A stretch of 64,000 nt of DNA from Nectonema munidae (Eukaryota > Nematomorpha > Nectonematoida > Nectonematidae): NCBI GenBank assembly GCA_030549495.1, contig JAUIRK010000673.1, forward strand, positions 558,001-622,000, in the 5' to 3' direction. Below, one piece after another: positions 40,401 to 46,569 of this stretch (positions within the stretch are counted from its first letter, which is position 1; each line of letters starts with the position of its first letter). Made by a program: the position numbers and the translations under genes. The notes under the pieces were generated by a model, which was not told the origin of the DNA, did not search any database, and saw nothing but the letters and a program-made list of their open reading frames with translations.

Positions 40401-40885
40401 TTAAATTCTTCTGTGTATTCTCAAATTGCATAGGTCTCTCGTGAACCCCGTACCTAACAATTATTATTAAATTTTATCACACGAGACGATAATAAGAAAT
40501 CAATTTAACTTTGCATGTTAAAACCGAAATGCATGAATGTACATTATTATATTTTCAAGCTTTGAGGTAAAAAATTTCAAGCTTTGATGGTAAATGCCGT
40601 GAAAAGTTAACGTGGTTTTAATTTCTCTTCTTGAAGGACTTAAAATCAAAAAAAGGAAGTAAGAATCTCTTTCATGATAAATTCATAAAAAAATGAGAAA
40701 AAGAATGAAGACGTAAATAAAGAACTTTTGTCAAAAACTCCAGACTTCCATTGCTCTTCAATGATGGCGACGCGCTTGGCTGCTTCGGATATTGCTCGTG
40801 TTATCTCCAACTGCGTTAGAAAGCCCAGACAGTGTTGTGAGAAGAGAGTTAAGAATATGAGCAACAACAAAAATGCCTTTTTCAT
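7322..40885 (-). CDS. Secreted animal haem peroxidase, 13 coding exons
   Basis: Haem-dependent oxidoreductase of the animal (myeloperoxidase-like) family, expected to use H2O2 to oxidise tyrosines, halides or phenols outside the cell. The 13 exons sum to 2139 nt with matching phases at every junction: 712 residues, a normal length for the single-domain insect type. Residues 1-21 form a signal peptide. Core residues by family alignment: Asp213-His214 (haem-linked Asp and distal His, in [12 protein letters not shown]), [14 protein letters not shown], Arg357 and Glu360 in GEERTNEN (catalytic Arg, haem-linked Glu), proximal His461 in FRFGHSLL, Asn545 in NIQRGRDHG. There are no LRR or Ig domains, so it is not peroxidasin. 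It resembles insect chorion/salivary peroxidases but I cannot pick an orthologue. Introns, up to 6.2 kb, carry most of the window's transposons, while the exons show no stops or frameshifts. The weakest links are the donors of exon 1 (AAAA/GTTCTT) and exon 9 (TACG/GTTATT). Confidence 0.9.
7401..8598 (-). other. Peroxidase intron 12, distal part
   Basis: AT-rich, with no coding frame. TTTATT at 8562-8567 (AATAAA on the gene strand) lies 32 bases past the stop of the candidate alternative exon at 8599-8692. Confidence 0.5.
8599..8692 (-). CDS. Candidate alternative terminal exon of the peroxidase
   Basis: On the gene strand an AG (TTTAATAG) precedes 94 nt whose first base completes the split AG/A codon of exon 12 in the right phase. 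It then encodes 30 residues and a stop: a hydrophobic run ([18 protein letters not shown]), then an acidic tail ([12 protein letters not shown]). AATAAA follows 32 bases later. Codons here are clearly richer in G and C than the flanking DNA. If used in place of exon 13 it would remove the last conserved turn and add a C-terminal membrane anchor or hydrophobic tail. Against it: the pyrimidine tract before the acceptor is poor, and a short frame can arise by chance. Confidence 0.4.
9122..9227 (-). CDS. Peroxidase exon 12
   Basis: Acceptor TATATGTCTAG, donor TTTTAG/GTATGTGTG, 106 nt. Encodes [20 protein letters not shown] and what follows up to VFTIPSF, the conserved segment before the C-terminal exon. 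The first two bases complete an Asp codon with exon 11. Confidence 0.93.
9228..10649 (-). other. Peroxidase intron 11, left part
   Basis: AT-rich, with homopolymer-rich frames that look fortuitous. No recognisable element before the relic that begins near 10650. Confidence 0.5.
10650..11640 (-). pseudogene. Relic of an unnamed Cys-motif family (copy A)
   Basis: Separate - strand pieces: [12 protein letters not shown] and DDCYFFMFN near 11540-11470, [19 protein letters not shown] near 11440-11380, [20 protein letters not shown] near 11030-10970, and [19 protein letters not shown] near 10815-10760. The same motifs occur in the same order in the + strand relic at 43080-44170. I recognise the motif set from uncharacterised, multicopy arthropod proteins but know no name or function for it. 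It is clearly broken, with several interruptions; treat as a fossil. It lies inside peroxidase intron 11. Confidence 0.6.
12085..15281 (-). mobile_element. hAT transposon (TTF/ZMYM1-like transposase), degraded
   Basis: Bounded by an exact 8-bp duplication, ATTACGAG, at 12077-12084 and 15282-15289. The ends are imperfect inverted repeats: CGCAGGCACCGGCAGG on the left, CATGGGCGCCGGCACG read inward from the right. The - strand transposase remains include [20 protein letters not shown] (TTF-type zinc-finger region, about 14350-14290), [20 protein letters not shown] (about 13780-13720) with [16 protein letters not shown] (about 13660-13610), and the dimerisation end [20 protein letters not shown] (about 12740-12680). 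Frames are broken several times, so it is not autonomous. It sits in peroxidase intron 11, about 160 bp from the donor of exon 11. Confidence 0.88.
12591..14691 (-). pseudogene. hAT transposase remains
   Basis: The longest intact pieces are 12591-12860 (C-terminal dimerisation region with SVERSFS), 13030-13383 (helical linker), 13497-13874 (RNase-H-like core: QGYDG, then HCASHRFN), 14289-14483 (zinc-finger region) and 14476-14691 (N-terminal part with KPEKNYNY). Order and content match ZMYM1-like hAT transposases. Frameshifts separate the pieces. Confidence 0.8.
15440..15621 (-). CDS. Peroxidase exon 11
   Basis: Acceptor TTTACTGTTTAG, donor GCGAG/GTACGC, 182 nt. Encodes [19 protein letters not shown], then [19 protein letters not shown] and FWYEN. 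IDLWVGG and GDRFWYEN are hallmark peroxidase motifs. Confidence 0.95.
16018..16138. repeat. Short palindromic repeat in peroxidase intron 10
   Basis: GCAAGTGCTCTGCTTAACAA at the left is matched in inverted orientation by GCAAGTCTGCTAAACAAGAT at the right, with GAAAAAT also shared, over about 35 bp per arm and a short centre. It looks like a small MITE or fold-back. Confidence 0.55.
16577..16736 (-). CDS. Peroxidase exon 10
   Basis: Acceptor TTACATTTCAG, donor TACGA/GTACGTG, 160 nt. Encodes [19 protein letters not shown] and on to NLQEIYE. Asn545 in NIQRGRDHG is the residue that holds the proximal histidine. Confidence 0.96.
17300..18720 (+). mobile_element. LINE fragment (endonuclease and C-terminal region)
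   Basis: In order: VGDFNYP (endonuclease, near 17350), ILDLLITN (near 17490), [13 protein letters not shown] (near 17940), [15 protein letters not shown] (near 18040), then a jump to RPTLEYRN (near 18380), [20 protein letters not shown] (near 18445-18505) typical of the 3' end. The reverse-transcriptase centre is missing, so this is an internally deleted CR1/L2-like copy with several frameshifts. It lies in peroxidase intron 9. Confidence 0.75.
19039..19256 (-). CDS. Peroxidase exon 9
   Basis: Acceptor TTTTCTTTTATAG, 218 nt. Encodes [20 protein letters not shown], then [15 protein letters not shown] and [16 protein letters not shown]. The donor is the weak TACG/GTTATT; the alternative GAT/GTAAGA inside the exon fits the consensus better but breaks phase and drops the conserved NHLF segment. 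Confidence 0.88.
20078..22011 (+). mobile_element. Mutator-like (MULE) transposon with FLYWCH domain, degraded
   Basis: Flanked by an exact 9-bp duplication, CGATTAAAG, at 20069-20077 and 22012-22020, the size expected for MULEs. The inverted ends share AATTCGTCGTCTGTCAATTC and are built of repeated GTCAATTCGTC-type units. From 20455 the + strand encodes a FLYWCH finger ([14 protein letters not shown], then [11 protein letters not shown]). MULE transposase pieces follow: [18 protein letters not shown] (about 20907), [20 protein letters not shown] with [14 protein letters not shown] (about 21130-21230), and [20 protein letters not shown] (about 21380). These are in different frames with stops between, so the copy is dead. 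It lies in peroxidase intron 8. Confidence 0.88.
20412..21552 (+). pseudogene. MULE transposase remains
   Basis: Pieces as given for the element at 20078-22011. DFEKA and CCLFH are the recognisable marks of the MULE catalytic core. The first ATG at 20412 is followed by a frame change before the FLYWCH finger. A His-rich frame on the opposite strand near 21300 is only the antisense of an Asp run. Confidence 0.75.
22140..23100 (+). mobile_element. LINE reverse-transcriptase fragment
   Basis: Recognisable pieces: [14 protein letters not shown] (near 22528), [20 protein letters not shown] (near 22600), [19 protein letters not shown] (near 22698), [10 protein letters not shown] (near 22760), [20 protein letters not shown] (near 22885) and SGIAQG (near 22977). 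They match the fingers and palm of CR1/L2-like reverse transcriptases up to just before the catalytic YADD, which is absent. Near 22352 the frame is interrupted by TTAACCCGTTAACGCCCA, which resembles a piggyBac-type terminus. Confidence 0.75.
23140..23338 (+). other. Unexplained Lys-rich coding-like stretch
   Basis: One frame is nearly open and very hydrophilic ([20 protein letters not shown], then [16 protein letters not shown]) and ends in TAA. I do not recognise it. It follows the LINE fragment directly and may be part of that or another element. Confidence 0.3.
23757..23774. repeat. TA microsatellite
   Basis: An uninterrupted AT/TA dinucleotide run inside peroxidase intron 8, close to exon 8. 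Confidence 0.8.
23852..24185 (-). CDS. Peroxidase exon 8 (active-site core)
   Basis: 334 nt, donor CTCAA/GTGAGTG. Starts with [20 protein letters not shown] (catalytic Arg357, Glu360), continues through [18 protein letters not shown] and [14 protein letters not shown], and ends with [11 protein letters not shown] (proximal His461). The acceptor GTTTGAAG/GAGAAG lacks a clear pyrimidine tract but is fixed by phase and by the conserved [12 protein letters not shown] junction. Confidence 0.95.
24580..24660. repeat. Degenerate CCCTAA-like interstitial tract
   Basis: Imperfect repetition of CCCTAA/CCTAAAC-like words (ATAACCCTAACTCTAG, GACCCTAAACGGCC, CCTAAACCTAACCC) over about 80 bases in peroxidase intron 8 side DNA. 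It could be a telomere-like interstitial tract or chance in C-poor DNA. Confidence 0.35.
25311..25436 (-). CDS. Peroxidase exon 7
   Basis: Acceptor ACTCTTTTAG, donor ATCCG/GTATAC, 126 nt. Encodes [20 protein letters not shown] and then [19 protein letters not shown] followed by SG-EER in exon 8 matches the conserved CFxAGDxR junction. A good branch-point match, CCTAAC, lies about 20 nt upstream on the gene strand. Confidence 0.92.
25477..27520 (+). mobile_element. hAT transposon (CGGBP1-like transposase), degraded
   Basis: Ends TAGGGCGAATAAAG (left) and CAGGGCAGACAAAAA (right, read inward) are imperfect inverted repeats, both followed by repeated GTCAAT words. Flanks ATAATAAT (25469-25476) and ATAATATA (27521-27528) look like a decayed 8-bp duplication. 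The + strand holds a transposase: 26123-26596 (N-terminal part, [18 protein letters not shown]), 26642-27016 ([40 protein letters not shown]) and the dimerisation motif [20 protein letters not shown] near 27250. Several frame breaks. It sits in peroxidase intron 6, starting only 40 bp from the acceptor of exon 7. Confidence 0.8.
26123..27350 (+). pseudogene. hAT transposase remains (CGGBP1-like)
   Basis: Pieces described for the element at 25477-27520. The motif order TDAA, C.AH, TRW and CAVERSFS is that of hAT transposases related to the vertebrate CGGBP1 and its arthropod transposon kin. The first piece stops at TGA after RILMCC and the second begins in another frame, so no full protein can be made. 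Confidence 0.75.
28471..28572 (-). CDS. Peroxidase exon 6
   Basis: Acceptor CTTTTTAG, donor GGAG/GTAAAAC, 102 nt. Encodes [20 protein letters not shown] and on to KARAFIG. REQxNQxTSYxDGSxxYGS is one of the best conserved peroxidase signatures. Confidence 0.96.
28920..29400. repeat. Interspersed repeat related to 2750-3250
   Basis: Shares phrases in the same order with 2750-3250 (TTTGATATA, TTTTAGAGTAGT, AAAAATAGAT) and ends with one arm of the fold-back seen at 3141-3250 (ATTCTGAGTG, AAATTAGCT, TTATCAATGACTA). It is a diverged, partial copy in peroxidase intron 5. Confidence 0.5.
30292..30453 (-). CDS. Peroxidase exon 5
   Basis: Acceptor TTTCATTTCTAG, donor TTTAG/GTAAGG, 162 nt. Encodes [40 protein letters not shown] and [14 protein letters not shown]. 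The CC...C...C...FVRS...C.LG pattern is the standard cysteine framework ahead of the REQ motif. Confidence 0.95.
30419..30557. repeat. 69-bp tandem duplication across the exon 5 acceptor
   Basis: 30419-30486 and 30488-30557 are near-identical direct copies. Each contains the first 35 bases of exon 5, its AG acceptor and adjoining intron. The copy next to the exon body continues in frame. The outer copy would run into TAA after about 16 codons. Confidence 0.9.
31677..32130 (+). pseudogene. Coding-like stretch of unknown origin
   Basis: 31677-31925 reads as 82 residues ([20 protein letters not shown] and so on), and after a break the frame near 31970-32130 gives [41 protein letters not shown] and a stop. 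Composition is coding-like and helical, and the sequence looks like a remnant of one protein. I do not recognise the family. It lies on the + strand inside peroxidase intron 4, so it is not part of that gene; a decayed retrocopy or transposon gene is possible. Confidence 0.35.
32546..32716 (-). CDS. Peroxidase exon 4 (distal histidine)
   Basis: Acceptor CCTCCAACTTTAG, donor CATG/GTATAC, 171 nt. Encodes [20 protein letters not shown], then [20 protein letters not shown]. Asp213-His214-Asp215 are the haem-ester Asp, distal His and calcium-site Asp of the family. Confidence 0.96.
33040..33420 (-). mobile_element. LINE 3'-end fragment
   Basis: The - strand reads [27 protein letters not shown] near 33380-33300 and [16 protein letters not shown] near 33190-33140. 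RLRLPSL...KRNDMI and WNSLP are the usual C-terminal motifs of CR1/L2-like LINE ORF2. It is a short 5'-truncated copy in peroxidase intron 3. Confidence 0.7.
34006..34488. mobile_element. hAT-type MITE
   Basis: Termini AAGTGTTTGACAAAC (left) and CAGTGTTTCCCTAAC (right, read inward) are inverted repeats, followed by GTGTCGCGACAC-like words on both sides. Flanks CCTTATAT (33998-34005) and CCATATAT (34489-34496) agree at 7 of 8 positions. No coding capacity. A Tigger/pogo-like end is nested within, at about 34098-34150. Confidence 0.75.
34098..34150. mobile_element. Tigger/pogo-like terminal fragment
   Basis: CAGTTATCCCTCAATTAGCA followed by GATTAACGCG words resembles the ends of Tigger/pogo elements. 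It lies within the hAT-type MITE at 34006-34488, and no matching second end was found. Confidence 0.4.
35150..36650 (-). mobile_element. piggyBac transposase relic
   Basis: The - strand frame at 35918-36325 reads [40 protein letters not shown] and [20 protein letters not shown], the core of PGBD-type transposases. Further pieces toward lower coordinates include [15 protein letters not shown] (about 35460-35410) and [20 protein letters not shown] (about 35375-35315), the conserved GGVDxxD and AGxNA region. 36421-36615 holds an upstream piece. An internal 60-base unit is duplicated at 35711-35770 and 35821-35880. Termini were not identified. It lies in peroxidase intron 3. Confidence 0.8.
36721..36792. 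repeat. Right-end copy of the 34-kb hAT-type MITE
   Basis: Closely matches 34418-34488: both run from GCTTGGTGGTGTGT through GTGTCGCGGCT to AACACTG. Only the right part is present. Confidence 0.75.
36945..37510 (+). pseudogene. Relic of a second unnamed family (AERG / QVVxxHRK motifs)
   Basis: Separate + strand pieces: [15 protein letters not shown] near 37053, [16 protein letters not shown] near 37097, and NDMAERR with [19 protein letters not shown] near 37350-37480. From memory, this motif series (SIEEKRKM ... VNDxAERG ... QxxLLQVVxxHRKxFP) is the C-terminal region of multicopy uncharacterised proteins in arthropods. I do not know a function. It is broken, with several interruptions; treat as a fossil. 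It lies in peroxidase intron 3, + strand. Confidence 0.5.
37915..38085. mobile_element. pogo/Tigger-like MITE
   Basis: CAGTATAACCTCAAATATCC at the left is mirrored by AACCTCAAATATTCGAAGC read inward from the right. The CAGTATAACCTCRAxTATCC pattern is typical of pogo/Tigger ends. No coding capacity; a TA duplication is not clear. Confidence 0.5.
38421..38641 (-). CDS. Peroxidase exon 3
   Basis: Acceptor AATTTTTTTAG, donor AAACG/GTACTTC, 221 nt. Encodes [20 protein letters not shown], then [20 protein letters not shown] and [11 protein letters not shown]. YRxFDGxCNNL...RLxPPxYxxG opens the peroxidase domain. Confidence 0.94.
39151..39268 (-). CDS. Peroxidase exon 2
   Basis: Acceptor GAATATTTCAG, donor CTCAG/GTGATT, 118 nt. 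Encodes [20 protein letters not shown] and [18 protein letters not shown]. This is the variable N-terminal region; the assignment rests on phase fit with exon 3 and coding composition. Confidence 0.8.
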
Positions 40886-40890
40886 TTAAC
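40726..40890 (-). CDS. Peroxidase exon 1 (start and signal peptide)
   Basis: The ATG is at 40885-40883, five bases after a strong acceptor (TTTCTTTTTAG at about 40901-40891), so an upstream untranslated exon is likely. It encodes a classic signal peptide ([19 protein letters not shown], then LG) and [20 protein letters not shown]. The end at AAAA/GTTCTT is the only nearby GT in the phase exon 2 needs, but it is a weak donor, so another small exon could exist. Confidence 0.75.
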
Positions 40891-40901
40891 CTAAAAAGAA
40901 A

Positions 40902-43000
40902 AAGATAGAGGCACGCGACGCTAATTTTGCTTCTCTTCCTTCATTGGCTAGTTGATTATTCCATTCGTCAGTCAGTACTATTAAGAAAAGACAGTTGTAC
41001 TTCTTCTAAATTACATTATCATTTCACAAATACTTTCAACTAACGAATACTAGCTGACACACTAAGACACTTCTTATCCCTAACTAAGACCTATCCCGCA
41101 ATTCTTTGCATTCCTACCAACGCAAGTTTAGGTTAGCTTAAAGTGCTAGGTTTCAGTTTGGGGGTAATTAAATGAGAGATGACCTCCTTTGCTTTAAAGT
41201 TTTTATAAAGTAAGATACAGTTAATTGGTAGGCAAAGGCTTAGGGGTGGGACGGGCTTTTTCGCGATCCATTGAAATCTGCTAATTTGATTTGGTTGGTG
41301 GTGGCTAGGATCTAGGATTGTAATGTTGCTTCAAAAAACATGCATGACAAAATTCTAGAAACAAAATGCACATCTTGCTTCCTCTTTTTTTGTACAATGA
41401 AATGAGCTGATGGATTTTGTCAGATTTTCTGCTTTAGAGTACATCCCAGGGATGTTGCAGATGATTTAGAAAACTAGTCGAGAAAAAACAGAATTTTGGA
41501 GTTGAAACAAACATACAAAATTATTTTTTACGTTTTCCGCCAAAGTGCACTTTTAAAATTGAAAAATTCAATCTTGAAACTCATGAATAAAGAGATTGCA
41601 AGTTCGCTTGCGGTCCAAATGTGTATGCAAGGAAAGCATAATTAAATTAAAAAAAAACATTTAAGGTGAAAAGAGTTCTAGCAAGCGCGAGCAAATATAC
41701 CCGGGATTAGAAGGGTTTATAATAACGATTAAGCAAAAGTATATAAAATGAAAAAGACTATTTAAAAGAAAAATAGGCGAATTGGTGTATATATGAAAAA
41801 GTATGCGAATCATGACTTGAAACTTGAATTTATTAGAACCAATTTATAAGTATACCTAAGTTTACTGAAATTTATATTCAGTATCACGTGATGTACCTTG
41901 AAAGGAATGAGATAAATGAGGATGCATCTTTTGTTTTAAAATAGCGTATTTTTGGAATTTAAAAATAAATGCGGGAAACTTTGCCGAATCAAAATATAAA
42001 AAAAGAGACAAAGTTCATTTAATTATAAGTCATTGCTAAGATGTTTACTAAGGAAAAGATCGAAATGTTACATTGTACGCACAAAATGTACTTTGCTTTC
42101 GAAGGATAGGATTTCTGAATGAAGAATTTGAAGTATTTCAAGGTTAAATAAATGCTTGCATTCTTATGAAGGTGGGAAATGACCTTTTTGAAGAAGGCGA
42201 GATAATGTATGCACGTAAAGGAAGCTGCTATGCTGCCATTTTAACAAGGGACATTCTCTTAGTATGCGAAGAACAGATGGAGAGGGTTTTGAAACTGCTT
42301 TAACAATAGCCCCACACTTCTTAACGAAACCCCACGAGAGTTCTAAAATATTAACTCATCTGAGGGTACACGCTACTCCATTTTAGCGCCCAGAAGAAAG
42401 CCTGCCACGAAAAAAGCTGAGCTACAAAACCGCTACTTATAAAACTCCGTTTTGCAAATTTATTATTTAGCTTATTTTTGATTATAAAATTTAATACATA
42501 CGTAAATATTCTGTACAGATTATTGTTTTTATTTTGGGAGAGAAACTTAGTTTGGAAAGGGACCGATAAATAAGCTCAAATATACACGCACTTTTTAAAA
42601 GTAATATATAACATAATGTAACAAAAAGTTGTTCAATCCATATTTCAATGTTTTTTTTTATAAAAATAAGTATGCTAAGATCATTGGTATTATTTTTTTT
42701 TATTTAACATCAATATTTTTCTCAATAATCGGTATTTTATATTACTCCCAATATTAAGAACAACGAATTATTATATATAACAACATTTTAATTAGCAATT
42801 TAAATATTTATATTTTTTTAATTCAAGATTAAAAAATTTTCTTAGACATTTCTAACATGGCTAAAAAGATATGTAATTTAGAAACTAATTTTTTTGTTAT
42901 GTGTGTGGTGAATGTATTGGGTCTAAACAAGTCAAGTTTAACATTTCTTCGAATACAAAGAATTTTACAGCTTATAAAAAGTATTTTGGCATGCCAATAT
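40902..43000. other. Upstream region of the peroxidase gene
   Basis: Should contain the untranslated first exon and promoter, but neither can be placed. 41595-41715 shares phrases with 60370-60420 (AAGTTCGCTT..CGG, then GGATTAGAA), hinting at a diverged repeat. 42200-42420 is less AT-rich but has no recognisable frame. Confidence 0.4.
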
Positions 43001-43079
43001 GAGATAAGAGGATGAAATTTGGTTTATAATTATTTGGACTCCACATGTAATTTATGGCTCCTGAAAATAAACATTAGAT

Positions 43080-44170
43080 GGTTGGATGCGTGGAAAAAGA
43101 AGGTCTATGCCATTTGCAATTCCAAGAATGTGGAGGGAACAAACGAATCATTTGAATGACTGTTATTTTTGTATGATTGATTTGTCTGTTTATAAGAAGT
43201 CAACAGACAAAAAAAGCTTTTTTATCCAGATATTCCTCCTTCAATTGCACCTGTTCCACACAGTGATATACTGCTAGTTACCGTTTGTTTACAATCATAT
43301 CATTCTGATGAAGATGATAAATCAGATGGTGATTACTTGGATACCAAAAAAGACTGAGCTCATTCAAGAAAAACACCACTTTCAATCAAGATGAAGTTGA
43401 TAATTTGAATCTTACAAAATCATCATCTGAGATATTCGCTTCACAGAGTGGAATTTTTTGTCTCCAGGTGTAAAAAATTCAAAATACAGACAAAGACATT
43501 TAGTATTTTCACGTTTTTACTCTATAAGTAATACTTTATGTTTTTGTTTGAAGAAATTGGGTTGCCTCATGAACCCAAACAATGGCGTTTATTCATGTGG
43601 TGATTTCAAAATTATAGGATTGTTATTAGGAATGCAAGGAGGCTTGTTTTCTTTGTTAATGAAATAGTCGAGATAAAAAAACATTATCTCAAAGATGTTT
43701 GGTCAAGAAGCTTTACCTCCAGATAGCAAAATTCTTTCTGAATTAGGTAAAATGTTTCATAAAGTGTCTGAAGCTAAACTGATTGCAGGTGTATTCGAAG
43801 GAGCACAAGTTAAAAAATGCTCCTGTCAGATTCTCTAGAAAATCAAATCTCGCAAATTGAAAAAATTGCATGGAATGCATTTTAAAATGTTTGTATGGTT
43901 TTTTAGGAAATAAAAAAGCTGAAGACAATCAAGAATATTTCAGAACTCTTCGAAAGTTATGGTCATATGTGTTGTAAAATGTCAATAAAATTGCACTACA
44001 TGCAACTTTTTTTTACATCCTCATTTAGACTTTTTCAAACCAAATCTCAGAGGAGTATCAGAAAAGCATGGAGAGCGGTTTCACCAAGATATCAAGCACA
44101 TGGAGAAACGGTATCAGGAAAATTGTGTTATTTCTGAAATTAGCACATATTAGTTTATAAAAAACACAAA
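43080..44170 (+). pseudogene. Relic of an unnamed Cys-motif family (copy B)
   Basis: Separate + strand pieces: MRGKRRSMPFAIPRMWREQ and DDCYFC-like NDCYFCMIDL (43086-43170), CGDFKIIGLLLGMQGG (about 43600), ELGKMFHKVSEAKLIAGVFE (about 43740), and pieces resembling MSIKLHYMHSHLD and [16 protein letters not shown] (about 43980-44110). Same motif order as the - strand relic at 10650-11640. Broken, with several interruptions; treat as a fossil. Function unknown. Confidence 0.6.
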
Positions 44171-44475
44171 AAACTTTTTGAAAGAAAAATTTTTTGAATT
44201 TTTGAAACATTGTGTAATTGTTAAGGTTCGATTCGATAAAAATATGAGGTAACCTTGCTCTTTCAAAAAGAAATATAAAATGTAACAAGAAGGTGAGAAA
44301 AAGTTTGCATAATTTGAATTGCGAGCACAGCCTGGCCTTCTATTTACCTAAAAAAGAACATTTAAGTACTTCTGGTCAATATGATCCATTGGTGTTTTTA
44401 TCAACACAAAGTAAAAATCAAGGAAATTTTAATAACATATATATGCAAAGTTTTAAAAAAACTATGTAGTACAAA

Positions 44476-45940
44476 TCACATGTTTTTTGCATACAAATTT
44501 ATGACACTTTGAGCATAGGATGCTTTTTTATTATCACAAGTTGAAGGACAATCTTTTTGCCTTTCGACTGGTAAAACTAAACGTTTCTCTTGTATTTTGT
44601 TCACTATTCTAGTAGCGTTTTCACATCTTGGCATAAACTTGCGAATTGATATTGAAGGTTTGATGAGATCATTACCCAAAATTTCTATGAATTTCGGCCT
44701 TTTTGTGTTTGAAAATGCTTTACCCCATTGAGAATCAACTTTTAACCAAATTATGAAAGCATTAAAAAGGGAAACATCAATCATATTTAAAAAAAACCAC
44801 CATTGGCCACCTCTTTGTTCTTCTGTTACACGTGAAATTAGAAATCATGTTATTCATAGTGTCTACAGCACCATTTGTTTTATTATAGTCATTAACCGTT
44901 GTTGGTTTTTTATCGTTTCTATCACTGACTTCACCATTTTTGTGCAAAGTACTCAGTAGAACAACGCTTTTATATTTTTTGGGAACGTATGAGACTATGG
45001 TTGTATTTTCTGTAAAGAAAAACTTTGAAGAAAAAAACATTGTTTGATTTTTGTTTGATTACAAGTGGTAGCTCTGGCTTGTTTTTCCTCATTGTTCCAA
45101 GAAAAGTGCTTCTTTTTTTCAAAAGTTATTGAGCTAGAGAATATGAGGTAAAAAAAAATTATCGCAGGGAACATTTTGGCCTGTCAAATCTAAGGCAAAA
45201 TTTAAAACAGCTTGCATGCCTTGTTTTTTTGTGGTGGCAATCCAATTTGTTTTCCAGTGTAAATTTCCACTTAGTAGGCATAAAAAGAGTCTGAATCGCA
45301 ATGTGTCCAAATCTTGATTCCATATTTTGCTGACTTGCTTGGAATATATTGGCGAAATGGACATCTTCCCCTGAATGCCTCCAATTGTTCGTCAACGGTG
45401 ACATTAGTATCGACGTTGTACATTATAGATAAATTTTCAGACCAGCTTTCTCAAACGTCACGAATCGGTGTAAAATTTATCAAAACTTCCACGACTTTTT
45501 CTAGAGTTTTTGTCGTCGAAACGTATGACTTTAGTAATTTCACGAAAACGTTTTAGAGACATTGTTGCTCTAAATATCGCTCTACCAGTATTTGAGTCCC
45601 ATAAACTTTCGGTAGATTCGCAGCATGATTTATGTACACCTGCTAAAATAAGCAGACCAATATATGCTTCTAACTCTTCTTCTGTTATCATTGTCCATTG
45701 TTCTTGAAAAATACAATTTCCATATGTGTTTGAGTGAAGCAAAATAATTTTCAGAATAGAGTTTGTAAAAAAATAAAAAAAGAAGACTTCAGGTCTTTTG
45801 CTCGGGAGATGGCATATTTGGTTGGACTAGAACTCAAATCTGAGTTAGAGGATACAGTTGATATATGATCTTCAGACTATGATGTTGAACCACTATTTTC
45901 GTCTGAAACTTACTCAAAAGACTCACTAAAATCCATGTGA
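44476..45940 (-). mobile_element. piggyBac transposase relic
   Basis: - strand pieces in order: acidic N-terminus with MDFSESFE (near 45935), EEELEAYIGLLILAGVHKS, SLWDSNTGRAIFRATMSLKR and FREITKVIRFDD (45740-45500), MSPLTNNWRHSGED (near 45400), KYKSVVLLSTLHKNGEVSD and YNKTNGAVDTMNNMISNFTC (44975-44820), and a C-terminal Cys-rich part. AYIGLLILAG, TMSLKRF and the GxVDxMN motif mark the PGBD family. Frames shift several times. Confidence 0.85.
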
Positions 45941-46320
45941 ATAAATAAGATAATTAGTAAAGGATGGGATGATAAAGAATGTGATAACTGAAACTAATTG
46001 AAAAAGCAAAGCAAGAAACACAAATCAAAAAAGAAAAAGCAAATGATGTATCAAAAAGTAACATATGGTGGAAAATGAATATTGATGCACATGAAAACAT
46101 ACAGGAAGTGAGTATCAAGCAACGTATACACACAGGAAGTGATAATCAAGCAACCCTTCCTTGATAACACATGTTTCAAAAAACAAACTCATTGATGAAA
46201 ATATATTTTCCAGTTGTTACAAGCAATTGAATCAATAAACAGTAGTAGCAAAAAGTGAAGAATCATTGTTCAAGCATACACAGACACAGGCTAGCACAAA
46301 CGTATACTTTAATTAATCGT

Positions 46321-46567
46321 TTGTTTACATATTTATTGTTTTCAACATTTTCAATGTTATGGGTCTAATTGACCCGAGAAATTTTAATGTAACAAGGTTA
46401 TTTTTTCCACATTCATGAACTAAAGTTTTTCAAATTTGTTTAAAATATATCAAATTCAAAGTCAACATAGTCACAGAAAACTAGCCCTCAAAAAATGTTT
46501 AGATATGAATTTTTATTTAAAAATCTTTTCTGGGTCAAATAGACCCGAAAGTAAATAGAAGGGTTAA
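46321..46567. mobile_element. Probable piggyBac terminal region
   Basis: Read inward from TTAA at 46564-46567, the end is TTAACCCTTCTATTTAC, followed by the palindrome-like words GGGTCTATTTGACCC (about 46532-46546) and GGGTCTAATTGACCC (about 46350-46364). Terminal TTAACCCT and subterminal GGGTC/GACCC words are usual for piggyBac elements. It is probably the 5' end of the relic at 44476-45940; a matching left end was not found. Confidence 0.5.
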
Positions 46568-46569
46568 AT

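Noticed and set aside
7322-40885. Peroxidasin or dual oxidase
   Set aside because: There are no leucine-rich repeats, Ig domains, EF-hands or NADPH-oxidase part. The protein starts with a signal peptide and is a single peroxidase domain.
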